A DNA stretch of 7,977 nt from Deltaproteobacteria bacterium RBG_13_52_11 (GTDB lineage Bacteria > Desulfobacterota > B13-G15 > RBG-16-54-18): assembly GCA_001797745.1 (NCBI GenBank), contig MGQF01000003.1:6574-14550 (forward strand), read 5' to 3'. The position numbers and the translations under genes were made by a program. Numbering within the stretch: position 1 is the first letter of the stretch; each line of letters opens with the position of its first letter. Of this stretch, positions 1 to 6,083 are shown piece after piece. The notes under the pieces are model-generated. The model did not search any database, was not told the DNA's origin, and worked only from the letters and a program-made list of their open reading frames with translations.

Positions 1-806
1 AAAGGCCTCTCGGCCATCATCCTTTTCTCGAAGATCTCCTGGCTCCTCCCATCGAGTGAGAGGCGAAATTCCCCCAACTTTTCGGCAAGGAGCTGCCTGA
101 GCTCTTTATCCCCCAGCCGTTCATCGATGGGGGCATGGGCTGCTGGCAGGAGATCTCCGAAGGTGGCCCTGGAGTCTTCCCCCACCCGGGTATCGAGGGA
201 GATATCCGCCCCCTCCATCCGCTGGCCCATGGAGACCACTTCATCCTCTTTTACGTTTAAGTTTTCAGCTACCAGTTTGGGGATGGGATCAAAGCCCATC
301 CGCTCAAGCCTCTCCTTTTCCTTTTTCAGGTCGAAGAAGAGCTTTCGCTGAGCCTGGGTGGTTCCGATACGCACCAGACTCCAGTTGTCCATGATGAACT
401 TCAGGATATAGGCCCTGATCCAGAAAGAGGAGTAGGTGGTGAACCTGACGCCGCGGTAGGGATCGAATCTCTTGACCGCCTGCATGAGTCCCACATTGCC
501 CTCTTGGATAAGGTCTAAGAGGTTGGTGGTCCAGTAACGGTGGTGTTCGAGGGCGATCTTCACCACCAATCTCAGATTGGCGATGACCAGCTTCCAGGCA
601 GCCTCCTTGTCCCCCAACTCACGATACCTGATAGCGGTTTCTCGCTCTTCTTCCTCACTGAGGAGGGGTGAGAGACTGATCTCGTGCAGGTAGCGGCGCA
701 GGGGGTCAAAGGGCGCTAATTGATCACCCCTCGCTTTTCCCACGATCTGGAATTCGGCGGGCTCTTCGGTTACGGACTTCTTGGAGCTCTTGGGTGCCTT
801 GGCCAT
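1..806 (-). CDS. rpoH: RpoH-like heat-shock sigma factor (sigma-32 type), 3' end outside window
   Basis: Sigma-70-family RNA polymerase subunit that would direct polymerase to heat-shock promoters. Reading the minus strand from the ATG at 804-806 gives 268 residues with no stop before the left edge, so the C-terminal part (most of region 4) is missing from view. Visible landmarks are region 1.2/2.1 (RRYLHEI near residue 38, NLRLVVKIA near 77), region 2.2-2.4 (NLLDLIQEGNVGLMQAVKRF at 95-114, then FTTYSSFWIRAYILKFI), and the stretch QRKLFFDLKKEKERL at about 153-167. That last stretch matches the RpoH box, which separates RpoH from RpoD, RpoS and FliA. Residues 250-262 (SLDGRSQEIFEKR) open region 4. 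A purine-rich AAGGAAAGAAAGA sits just upstream of the ATG and supports this start. The gene is divergent from the REC-LpxC gene. RpoH identity rests mainly on the RpoH box; another alternative sigma is less likely. Confidence 0.9.
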   Translation of the reverse strand, partial: MAKAPKSSKKSVTEEPAEFQIVGKARGDQLAPFDPLRRYLHEISLSPLLSEEEERETAIRYRELGDKEAAWKLVIANLRLVVKIALEHHRYWTTNLLDLIQEGNVGLMQAVKRFDPYRGVRFTTYSSFWIRAYILKFIMDNWSLVRIGTTQAQRKLFFDLKKEKERLERMGFDPIPKLVAENLNVKEDEVVSMGQRMEGADISLDTRVGEDSRATFGDLLPAAHAPIDERLGDKELRQLLAEKLGEFRLSLDGRSQEIFEKRMMAERP

Positions 807-874
807 TCTTTCTTTCCTTAGTAATCCATCATGACGGGGCGTCACCCTCTGGCTAAAGAGCCACCTCCGGGAAT

Positions 875-889
875 CCCGCCAATGGCGGG
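875..889. repeat. Perfect 6-bp hairpin in the rpoH leader
   Basis: CCCGCC-AAT-GGCGGG is a perfect inverted repeat about 70 bases upstream of the rpoH start codon. If the rpoH transcript starts beyond it, the hairpin lies in the 5' untranslated RNA. A run of five A follows it on the plus strand, so on the minus strand the T-run precedes the stem and it is not an intrinsic terminator for rpoH. A structural role in the rpoH leader is possible but not shown; E. coli rpoH has an RNA thermometer, but that one lies mostly in coding sequence. Confidence 0.5.
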
Positions 890-907
890 AAAAATACTAT
901 TTATCCC

Positions 908-934
908 CCTCTCCCCGAGGGGAGAGGAATCGAG
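908..934. repeat. REP-like palindrome, copy 1
   Basis: A 9-bp perfect stem, CCTCTCCCC (908-916) with GGGGAGAGG (919-927), is followed by AATCGAG. The right arm plus tail (GGGGAGAGG-A-ATCG-A-G, 919-934) matches 14 of 16 bases of a second copy at 3301-3316. Palindromes of this CCCTCTCCCC/GGGGAGAGGG kind, usually intergenic and often dispersed, are common in proteobacterial genomes. Both copies here are intergenic. The function is unknown. Confidence 0.6.
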
Positions 935-1048
935 AGGTTGTATTATTCTAGGCAATTGTATGTTAATCCCATCAGAAGGAAATGACAACCCCCGCAGTCC
1001 CCGTCCCATTAGGGGCTGGATGGCAGTACGTTCCCAGCCTCTTTTTCT

Positions 1049-1077
1049 TTGCATAGAAGGGACCTTTGTGGTATAAA
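1049..1077 (+). promoter_or_regulatory. Candidate sigma-70 promoter for the REC-LpxC gene
   Basis: TTGCAT (1049-1054), a 17-base spacer and TATAAA (1072-1077) lie 35 bases upstream of the ATG at 1112. The -10 matches 5 of 6 consensus bases and the -35 only 3 of 6. Ribosome binding would rely on GAGAGG ending 3 bases before the ATG, which is a close spacing. The rest of 807-1111 holds the two hairpins listed separately, and no gene is visible there. Confidence 0.35.
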
Positions 1078-1111
1078 GAAACATTATCCCCACAAGAAGT
1101 AAGAGAGGCGT

Positions 1112-2455
1112 ATGGCAAAGGCGAAGATCCTTGTAGTGGATGACGAAGAGGGGATCCTCAAGTCCATTGTAGGCATCCTGCATGATGAGGGGTATGAGAC
1201 CATTACCGCCCGGGACGGGAGGGAAGCCCTAAAACTGTATCAGGCGGAATCACCCGATGCCCTCCTGCTGGACATATGGATGCCCGATATGGATGGGATA
1301 GAGGTCCTTAAGGGATTGCAGAACATAGACGTTGATAGTGCGGTTGTCGTCATCTCTGGGCATGGGACCATCTCCACCGCCATCAAGGCGGTAAAGTTAG
1401 GGGCCTTTGACTTCATCGAAAAACCCCTGTCCATGGATATCCTCTTGGTCATTTTGGAAAAGGCCCTCGAACACCGCAGATTAAGGTTGGAGAGCAAGCG
1501 CCTACAGAGGCTCCTGAGGGACAACGAGCGCAGGCAGCAACAGTTCTCTTTCGTGACAACCTCGGAGGACGAATCGGCCAAGCCCCTCCCTCCATCCCTT
1601 GCGACCCCATTGGAGTCAGGAGTTCAACCTCAGCGCACCCTCAAGCAGAGCATGGTCCTCTATGGTACCGGCCTTCACTCCGGACTGAAGACGGGAATGA
1701 TCCTGCTGCCCCAGCCCCCCGGGAGCGGCATCGTCTTCTGCAAACTCTCTGAGGACCTTAATGTGCCGGGACATTTGGACTATGTCCTTTCCACGGAGTT
1801 TGCTACATCAGTGGCAAAGGGGAGAACCGTTATCAGGACGGTGGAGCACTTCATGGCTGTCCTGCACGCCTACCGCATCAGCAATCTCTTGATAAAGATC
1901 AACGGTGAGATCCCCATTATGGATGGTTCTGCCCTCGACTTTTGCCGGATCATCGAGGAGGCGGGGATTGAGGAGCAGATGGCTGGATACGAGGAGTTGG
2001 TTGTTGATCGCCGCTATCAGGTGGGAGAGGAATCACCGGAGGGCAAATACATCTACATCGAACCCGCCGATACCTTTGGGGTGCGATATCGGCTTAACTA
2101 TCCTCTCCCTATTGGGGAACAGGAGTACAGTTTTATCTTGGACGGCACAGAGCACTTCAAAGAGGAGATTGCCCCTGCTCGGACCTTTGGTTTTTTAAAG
2201 GATGCGGCAAAGCTCAGTAAGATGGGCTTAGCCGGTGGAGGGCACCTACACAACATTATCCTCTTGGATGACAAGGGAGTGGTGAATACCAAGCTGAGGT
2301 TTCCCGATGAATTCGTCCGCCATAAGATCCTTGACATCTTTGGGGATTTCTATCTCCTGAACCGTTCCATCAAGGGGATGGTTACCGCCAACATGACCGG
2401 ACACAGCGAAAATATCGCCCTTTTACGGGAGATCAGGAAGGGTATGGGGCTTTGA
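1112..2455 (+). CDS. lpxC: Response-regulator receiver domain fused to LpxC (UDP-3-O-acyl-GlcNAc deacetylase)
   Basis: LpxC is the zinc hydrolase that removes the N-acetyl group from UDP-3-O-acyl-GlcNAc in the cytoplasm, the committed step of lipid A synthesis. The 447 residues fall into three parts. Residues 1-120 are a REC domain with the acidic pair D10/D11, phospho-acceptor D54, switch S82 and K104; the block GHGTISTAIKAVKLGAFDF then IEKPLS resembles NtrX-type receivers. Residues 121-173 are a charged helix and a Pro/Ser-rich linker. Residues 174-447 are LpxC, starting QRTLKQ as E. coli LpxC does. The active site looks intact: E245 and H246 (TVEHF), H404, K405 and D408 (VRHKILDIFGD), and H431 (TGHSEN), with 27 residues between H404 and H431 as in the E. 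coli enzyme. The protein stops soon after H431 and lacks the longer tail that FtsH uses on E. coli LpxC. Phospho-control of LpxC is inferred. The frame is unbroken across the join. Confidence 0.95.
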   Translation: MAKAKILVVDDEEGILKSIVGILHDEGYETITARDGREALKLYQAESPDALLLDIWMPDMDGIEVLKGLQNIDVDSAVVVISGHGTISTAIKAVKLGAFDFIEKPLSMDILLVILEKALEHRRLRLESKRLQRLLRDNERRQQQFSFVTTSEDESAKPLPPSLATPLESGVQPQRTLKQSMVLYGTGLHSGLKTGMILLPQPPGSGIVFCKLSEDLNVPGHLDYVLSTEFATSVAKGRTVIRTVEHFMAVLHAYRISNLLIKINGEIPIMDGSALDFCRIIEEAGIEEQMAGYEELVVDRRYQVGEESPEGKYIYIEPADTFGVRYRLNYPLPIGEQEYSFILDGTEHFKEEIAPARTFGFLKDAAKLSKMGLAGGGHLHNIILLDDKGVVNTKLRFPDEFVRHKILDIFGDFYLLNRSIKGMVTANMTGHSENIALLREIRKGMGL

Positions 2456-2458
2456 TCA

Positions 2459-3259
2459 TCACGTCACCTCATTAACTGCCCCCAATCTTCTTCCCAAAAA
2501 TCTTTCGCCTACCTTGATAAAACGTTTCGCATTATCGGTGACATAGAATTTATACGATCCATCCCTTTTCCCGGGGGTGGCAATCCCTTGCTCATTCAAG
2601 ACCCTTTGTACCTCCTTGGCAGTTTCCTTGCCGGAGTTGACCAGACAGACCTCATCACCCATGACCTCTCTGATGACCGTTTCCAAGAGGGGGTAATGGG
2701 TACATCCGAGCACCAGGGTATCTATCTTCTCCTCACACAGCGGGCTGAGGTAGCTTTGGGCCGTCAGGCGGGTCACCTCGTTATCCATCCAACCCTCCTC
2801 TGCCAGGGGGACAAAGAGGGGGCATGCTCGACTGATGATGGCGATCTTTTGATCGATCATCTGGATGGCCCGCTCATAGGCTCGACTTTTCACCGTCCCT
2901 TCGGTTCCGATGACCCCAATCCGCTTGTTTTGGGTCACCTCGGACGCACGCCTGGCCCCGGGCTCGATCACCCCGATGACTGGTATCTCATTCTCCTTCT
3001 TCAGAGAGGGGAGACTGACGGCCGATGAGGTGTTGCAGGCCACCACCAGGATTTTGACCCCCTGGTGCAGGAGAAACCTCGTATTCTCCTGCGAATACCG
3101 GATGATTGTCTGGGGTGAGCGGGTCCCGTAGGGGACCCTGGCCGTATCCCCCAGGTAGATGATATCCTCATGGGGCAGGAGGGTGATGACCTCTTTAAAG
3201 ACCGTCAGCCCTCCTACCCCTGAGTCGAAGATTCCAATGGGAAGCCCTTTTTTCTTCAT
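2459..3259 (-). CDS. murI: Glutamate racemase
   Basis: MurI interconverts L- and D-glutamate in the cytoplasm without a cofactor and supplies D-Glu for peptidoglycan. The 266 residues match the family's usual length. The N-terminal signature GIFDSGVGGLTVF covers residues 9-21 with D12 and S13. The two catalytic cysteines are C75 in VVACNTSSA and C186 in VLGCTHYPLL, with H188 next to the second. The motif YLGDTARVPYG (35-45) is also present. The ATG at 3257-3259 gives the standard MurI N terminus, although only a poor ribosome-binding site precedes it. The gene converges on the REC-LpxC gene with just 3 bases between the stop codons and no terminator between them, so read-through transcripts from either side would be antisense to the other gene. 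Both neighbours act in envelope synthesis. Confidence 0.96.
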   Translation of the reverse strand: MKKKGLPIGIFDSGVGGLTVFKEVITLLPHEDIIYLGDTARVPYGTRSPQTIIRYSQENTRFLLHQGVKILVVACNTSSAVSLPSLKKENEIPVIGVIEPGARRASEVTQNKRIGVIGTEGTVKSRAYERAIQMIDQKIAIISRACPLFVPLAEEGWMDNEVTRLTAQSYLSPLCEEKIDTLVLGCTHYPLLETVIREVMGDEVCLVNSGKETAKEVQRVLNEQGIATPGKRDGSYKFYVTDNAKRFIKVGERFLGRRLGAVNEVT

Positions 3260-3290
3260 GCTATCGATAAACCCAAACTTGTATGATCTT

Positions 3291-3316
3291 CTCCCCCCTT
3301 GGGGAGAGGGATCGGG
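3291..3316. repeat. REP-like palindrome, copy 2
   Basis: CTCCCC (3291-3296), loop CCTT, GGGGAG (3301-3306), then AGGGATCGGG. The segment 3301-3316 matches 14 of 16 bases of the copy at 919-934, and the palindromic core has the same arrangement. It lies about 30 bases upstream of the murI start codon, so in a murI transcript it could fall in the leader. It looks like a dispersed intergenic repeat rather than a terminator, because no T-run follows on either strand. Confidence 0.55.
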
Positions 3317-3379
3317 TGCGGGGGTATATTGGATTTTTATCGTTCGTGGTTAATGCATACAGCATAGATAGAAAGTACT

Positions 3380-3434
3380 AAAAAATTATCCCACCCAAGG
3401 GTGGGGGCCTCCCTCACCGGTGCTTGGAGGGAGG
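3380..3434 (-). terminator. Intrinsic terminator of the cytochrome/membrane-protein operon, with an adjacent second hairpin
   Basis: On the minus strand, downstream of the gene ending at 3476, there is first a hairpin with an 8-bp stem (3427-3434 with 3408-3415) and an 11-base loop. Directly after it comes CCCACCCTTGGGTGGG (3405-3390), a perfect 7-bp palindrome, followed by ATAA and six T (3385-3380). A GC-rich stem plus a T-run is a typical Rho-independent terminator. The T-run starts 4 bases after the stem, slightly late, so efficiency is uncertain. The rest of 3260-3475 holds the REP-like copy and no visible gene. Confidence 0.6.
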
Positions 3435-3475
3435 AAGGAATTATAACACTCACACCGACTATAGGTGATCGCCCA

Positions 3476-3901
3476 TTATCCTGGATAGAAAAAAGTGAGG
3501 AGGAGGACGCCCAGCACGATCTGGACAGCGACGATAATGAACGTCCCGTAATTAATCCCCATGTGGACCGAGGCCAAACGGTCAGTCCCCTTTTTCTTTG
3601 AAAGCAGGAGGCCGAAGGAGGTCCCTATGGAAAAGAGTATAAGGATGAGAATGCCCACAGAGGCATGCAATCCGGTTGTCAAGGCAGGGCCGGTCTTGTA
3701 TAAGACATACCCGATCCCGATCAGAGAGCCGATCCAGAGGAGGATGATGAACCTTCTTCCCCACCGGATGTGCCGCTGCCACGGGAAGGCTGAGGCAGGG
3801 GCCTTGCCGCGCTTGTACTGAAACCGCTTCCATCCGAGAGTGCCGGTATAGATCCCACAGATGACGGCTGCCAGTATTACGAGGGGATGGATGAATGCCA
3901 T
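3476..3901 (-). CDS. Four-helix membrane protein with four conserved-looking histidines (DUF4079-like, possible di-heme b)
   Basis: 141 residues with four hydrophobic segments at about 5-24, 50-68, 79-100 and 114-138. The protein contains exactly four histidines, H5, H44, H79 and H113, each at or just before the start of a helix. In a four-helix bundle this puts H5 and H79 near one face of the membrane and H44 and H113 near the other, the pattern expected for two bis-His b-hemes. Overall it resembles DUF4079 or cytochrome b561-like proteins (HPLVIL opening, GWKR after helix 1), from memory only. It starts 15 bases after the cytochrome stop codon, and AAGGTGAG in that gap serves as its ribosome-binding site, so the two genes are almost certainly co-transcribed. 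Inferred role: membrane partner passing electrons between the quinone pool and the pentaheme cytochrome. Heme binding is not proven. Confidence 0.75.
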   Translation of the reverse strand: MAFIHPLVILAAVICGIYTGTLGWKRFQYKRGKAPASAFPWQRHIRWGRRFIILLWIGSLIGIGYVLYKTGPALTTGLHASVGILILILFSIGTSFGLLLSKKKGTDRLASVHMGINYGTFIIVAVQIVLGVLLLTFFYPG

Positions 3902-3916
3902 TTTCTCACCTTCTGC

Positions 3917-4837
3917 TCACTCGGCATTCCACGAGGCTACCAACATATCGGGTCTCCCTGACACTTGATAGGCCAGCGTTGCCTTCACCTTATAATCCTT
4001 GCCGACCCCAGGAGGAATCGGGTAGCTATATTTTACGGTCTTGTTAAAAGGCACTCCATTGTCTTTCTGCGATGAAAAGACCTCTTCCTTAGAGACGACC
4101 TCTTGGCCACCTGAGTCCAGGACCTTCGTTGTGAGGACCATGCGATAATCGCCATATTTCCCGGTGGGCATAGTATGCCCTGCCCCCGTATTGGTCAGGG
4201 ATATCGTGACTGATCCTGTTCCCTTTTGGCCGGTGATCGTAGCCGCCCCCTTGATGAGTCCTTCGGACATCTGGAGGTGCTGCCCTACCATCCTCTTGGG
4301 GGCCAGCGCAGACAGCGGGAATACCGTAACCAACTTTCCCTCCGCCCGCGGCATGTGGCACTCCTGACACTGCTTTTGTGAACCGCTTGCCTGCCACTCC
4401 TGATAGGTGGGCATGTGGCATCCTGAGCAGAATGCCGACTTGAGCATCGACTCATCTTGCTCTGACTTGTGTTTGGCAACGAGTTTATAAGGACCATAGA
4501 TCATATTATTGCGGAGGTGGCAGGTGGTACAGTTGACCCCTTCCTCCTTGTGGACCGGCCTCAGCTTGAGGGCATCCTCTTGCGCAATCTCCTGGGCGGT
4601 ATGGCACGCAAGACACTCCTGCCTGCTGTAGGCGTTAGAGGCCTTTTTGAATGGGTCGTTGACAAAGGCCTTGGAGTGGAAGTCCTTTGCCCAATCCGCA
4701 TAGATCGCCTTGTGGCACTTGTTACACTGAGATGATGGAACCGTCTTCTCACCCATCTCGAGAAACGCGTCGTACGAGGCAGCCACCAAGGCGAACAACC
4801 CAACGGCCAATCCTGCCATGATAAGGATCTTTTTCAT
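3917..4837 (-). CDS. Periplasmic pentaheme cytochrome c
   Basis: 306 residues starting with a basic then hydrophobic N terminus (MKKILIMAGLAVGLFALVAA), either a Sec signal peptide or a membrane anchor. Five CXXCH heme sites follow at residues 38-42, 75-79, 103-107, 137-141 and 157-161. There are exactly five further histidines (54, 96, 123, 187, 221), enough for all five hemes to be bis-His ligated. Residues from about 190 to 306 contain no heme motif and look beta-rich, with the segment NTGAGHTMPTGKYGDYR (216-232) resembling the C-terminal domain of cytochrome c554-like multiheme proteins; H221 there could be a heme ligand. A strong AAAGGAGGGGG precedes the ATG (AGGAGG is complementary to 4846-4851). 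It is first in an operon with the four-helix membrane protein. Exact electron donor and acceptor are unknown. Confidence 0.9.
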   Translation of the reverse strand: MKKILIMAGLAVGLFALVAASYDAFLEMGEKTVPSSQCNKCHKAIYADWAKDFHSKAFVNDPFKKASNAYSRQECLACHTAQEIAQEDALKLRPVHKEEGVNCTTCHLRNNMIYGPYKLVAKHKSEQDESMLKSAFCSGCHMPTYQEWQASGSQKQCQECHMPRAEGKLVTVFPLSALAPKRMVGQHLQMSEGLIKGAATITGQKGTGSVTISLTNTGAGHTMPTGKYGDYRMVLTTKVLDSGGQEVVSKEEVFSSQKDNGVPFNKTVKYSYPIPPGVGKDYKVKATLAYQVSGRPDMLVASWNAE

Positions 4838-4872
4838 ACTATCCCCCTCCTTTACGCCTTACGATAAGCAAC

Positions 4873-4900
4873 AGCGTAGAGATTAAAAAAACCTTGTCAA
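4873..4900 (-). promoter_or_regulatory. Candidate second promoter P2 for the cytochrome operon
   Basis: A second perfect TTGACA on the minus strand (4900-4895) has TACGCT (4878-4873) after a 16-base spacer; the -10 matches only 3 of 6 bases. Two perfect TTGACA boxes 38 bases apart could be tandem promoters, but P2 is the weaker candidate. Confidence 0.3.
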
Positions 4901-4909
4901 CCTTATGCA

Positions 4910-4938
4910 ACTGTAAGCGAATTGTCAGATCGTGTCAA
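4910..4938 (-). promoter_or_regulatory. Candidate sigma-70 promoter P1 for the cytochrome operon
   Basis: On the minus strand a perfect TTGACA (4938-4933) is followed by a 17-base spacer and TACAGT (4915-4910), which matches 4 of 6 bases of the -10 consensus. It lies about 70 bases upstream of the cytochrome start codon and just downstream of the radical SAM gene, in the only gap between the two loci. Confidence 0.5.
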
Positions 4939-4954
4939 GGGGTAGAAGCGCAAC

Positions 4955-5016
4955 GGCATGCACTGTTAACGATAGGAAGATATCAGGCATGCACCGTTAA
5001 CGATGGGAAGATATCA
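4955..5016. repeat. 31-bp direct tandem repeat, two copies, spanning the radical SAM stop codon
   Basis: Copies at 4955-4985 and 4986-5016 differ at only two positions (CACTG/CACCG and GATAGG/GATGGG), followed by GGC of a would-be third copy. Each unit contains three 6-bp palindromes, GCATGC, GTTAAC and GATATC (the last within AGATATCA). The right-hand copy includes the TGA stop of the radical SAM gene, and the left-hand copy lies immediately upstream of promoter P1 of the cytochrome operon. It could be a simple duplication, an operator pair or a transcript-end element. No T-run follows, so it is not an intrinsic terminator. Confidence 0.85.
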
Positions 5017-6075
5017 GGCGGTTTCTTCCACGACCCAGCACTGCGGATCATCGGCAAAAAGATCAGGTTCCCCTTGGGCTACAGAGTAGGCATACGCTAC
5101 AGCCCGACAGCCTCGGCACGATGGCCAGTGAGGGCACCGTCCGCACTTTCCGTGATAGCTTTCCTTCTTCCTTAACTGCCAGAGGAGATCGGAGCTAGCC
5201 CAAATTGCACGGAGCGGTTTGCTCTTCAGATTGCCCGCAACCAAACCAATCCTCCGGCAGGGCATGACAGTGCCATCGCTCGTAATGGTCACACCGGAAA
5301 AACCCGCACTACAGCCAGAGAGGGTAAGGTCATCTTCCACGGGAGTGTCAGCATCGACGAGTGTTCCCGTCAATGGATCTCCTGAATTAACCTCATAGGC
5401 AGGACTATCCAACGATATAATCTTTTGATACGTGTGCCTGAGCTCTTGGGGGCTGAGGAGGCTCTCTACCAATGCCTTACCCCTTCCGCAGGGAACCACG
5501 CGGGAAAAACCGATACCGTGGCAACCAATAATCTTTGCAACCTCCGTAGTCTCTTCAATGAAATCCACATTGAGACGAGAGAGGGTCACGTTGGCATGCA
5601 CCCGGTTGCCAGCTTCAACCAACGTTGCTACTCCTTTGGCCGCAGCAGCGAAGCTTCCTTTGCCGCGGATGGAATCGTGAATGCCTTCCTGCCCTTCCAG
5701 GCTCACCTGAACGTCGGAGATGCCGAGGAGGGATGCCCGTTGAGCATCCTCTGCTGTAATGAGGCACCCATTGGTCATAATTGCTACCGTATACCCTTGT
5801 TCTCTCGCATAGGCAACAACATCCCAGAGCCCTTCATAGAGAAAAGGTTCTCCTCCTGTAAAATGAATCGACGGGGCAACCTTAACGTCGTACCCCGCCT
5901 CCCAGGCCTGAAACATCTCGGTTGCCCCGTCGATCTCGTGCTTTACCTCTTCAGGCGTCATCTCATACGGTGCTATCCCTCCTTGATAACAGTGGCGGCA
6001 TCGGAGATTACATCTCTCAGTGAGATGCCATTGAAGAAAAAAATCAAAGGTCTTTATTGCCGAACCGGCAATCAT
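5014..6075 (-). CDS. Radical SAM/SPASM enzyme, probable peptide maturase
   Basis: 353 residues. The radical SAM cluster motif CNLRCRHC has C22, C26 and C29, and the SAM-binding GGEP is at 74-77 (HFTGGEPF). The C terminus is a full SPASM domain: C255, then GTVMPC with C273, then the CGRCPHWPSCRGC block with C311, C314, C320 and C323, and finally C346. This is the seven-Cys layout that binds two auxiliary [4Fe-4S] clusters in enzymes such as anSME and several RiPP maturases, except that the third spacing is CxxC instead of CxxxC. Such enzymes use a 5'-deoxyadenosyl radical to modify a peptide or protein. The substrate candidate is the tiny gene just upstream. The ATG at 6073-6075 has only a distant AAGGG, and it overlaps a TGA as ATGA, which points to translational coupling. 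The exact reaction is unknown. Confidence 0.92.
   Translation of the reverse strand: MIAGSAIKTFDFFLQWHLTERCNLRCRHCYQGGIAPYEMTPEEVKHEIDGATEMFQAWEAGYDVKVAPSIHFTGGEPFLYEGLWDVVAYAREQGYTVAIMTNGCLITAEDAQRASLLGISDVQVSLEGQEGIHDSIRGKGSFAAAAKGVATLVEAGNRVHANVTLSRLNVDFIEETTEVAKIIGCHGIGFSRVVPCGRGKALVESLLSPQELRHTYQKIISLDSPAYEVNSGDPLTGTLVDADTPVEDDLTLSGCSAGFSGVTITSDGTVMPCRRIGLVAGNLKSKPLRAIWASSDLLWQLRKKESYHGKCGRCPHWPSCRGCRAVAYAYSVAQGEPDLFADDPQCWVVEETA
6056..6072 (-). promoter_or_regulatory. Perfect hairpin after a UGA: candidate bacterial SECIS element
   Basis: Read on the minus strand, AUUGCCGGUUCGGCAAU forms a perfect 7-bp stem with a GUU loop, or a 6-bp stem with a GGUUC loop. It begins 11 nucleotides after the UGA at 6086-6084. 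In E. coli fdhF the SelB-binding mini-helix also begins 11 nucleotides after the Sec UGA and carries GGUC in its apical loop. Against this, the stem here lacks the bulged U that E. coli SelB contacts. The hairpin also encodes residues 2-7 of the radical SAM enzyme, so it could instead affect translation initiation of that gene. Confidence 0.45.
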
Positions 6076-6083
6076 TTACTTTT

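Noticed and set aside
875..889. Hairpin considered as a terminator
   Set aside because: The A-run follows the stem on the plus strand with no T-run after it on either strand, and there is no upstream gene reading toward it to terminate.
842..1183. A 113-codon minus-strand frame across the rpoH/REC-LpxC gap
   Set aside because: It overlaps the start of the REC domain and the palindromic repeat, has no recognisable motif and would leave rpoH without a leader.
2588..3028. A 146-codon plus-strand frame opposite murI
   Set aside because: murI is complete with both catalytic cysteines. The antisense translation has a low-complexity, shadow-like composition and no convincing ribosome-binding site.
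4881..4895. T-run on the minus strand considered as a terminator of the radical SAM transcript
   Set aside because: No stable GC-rich hairpin directly precedes the T-run, and the segment lies inside the candidate promoter P2.
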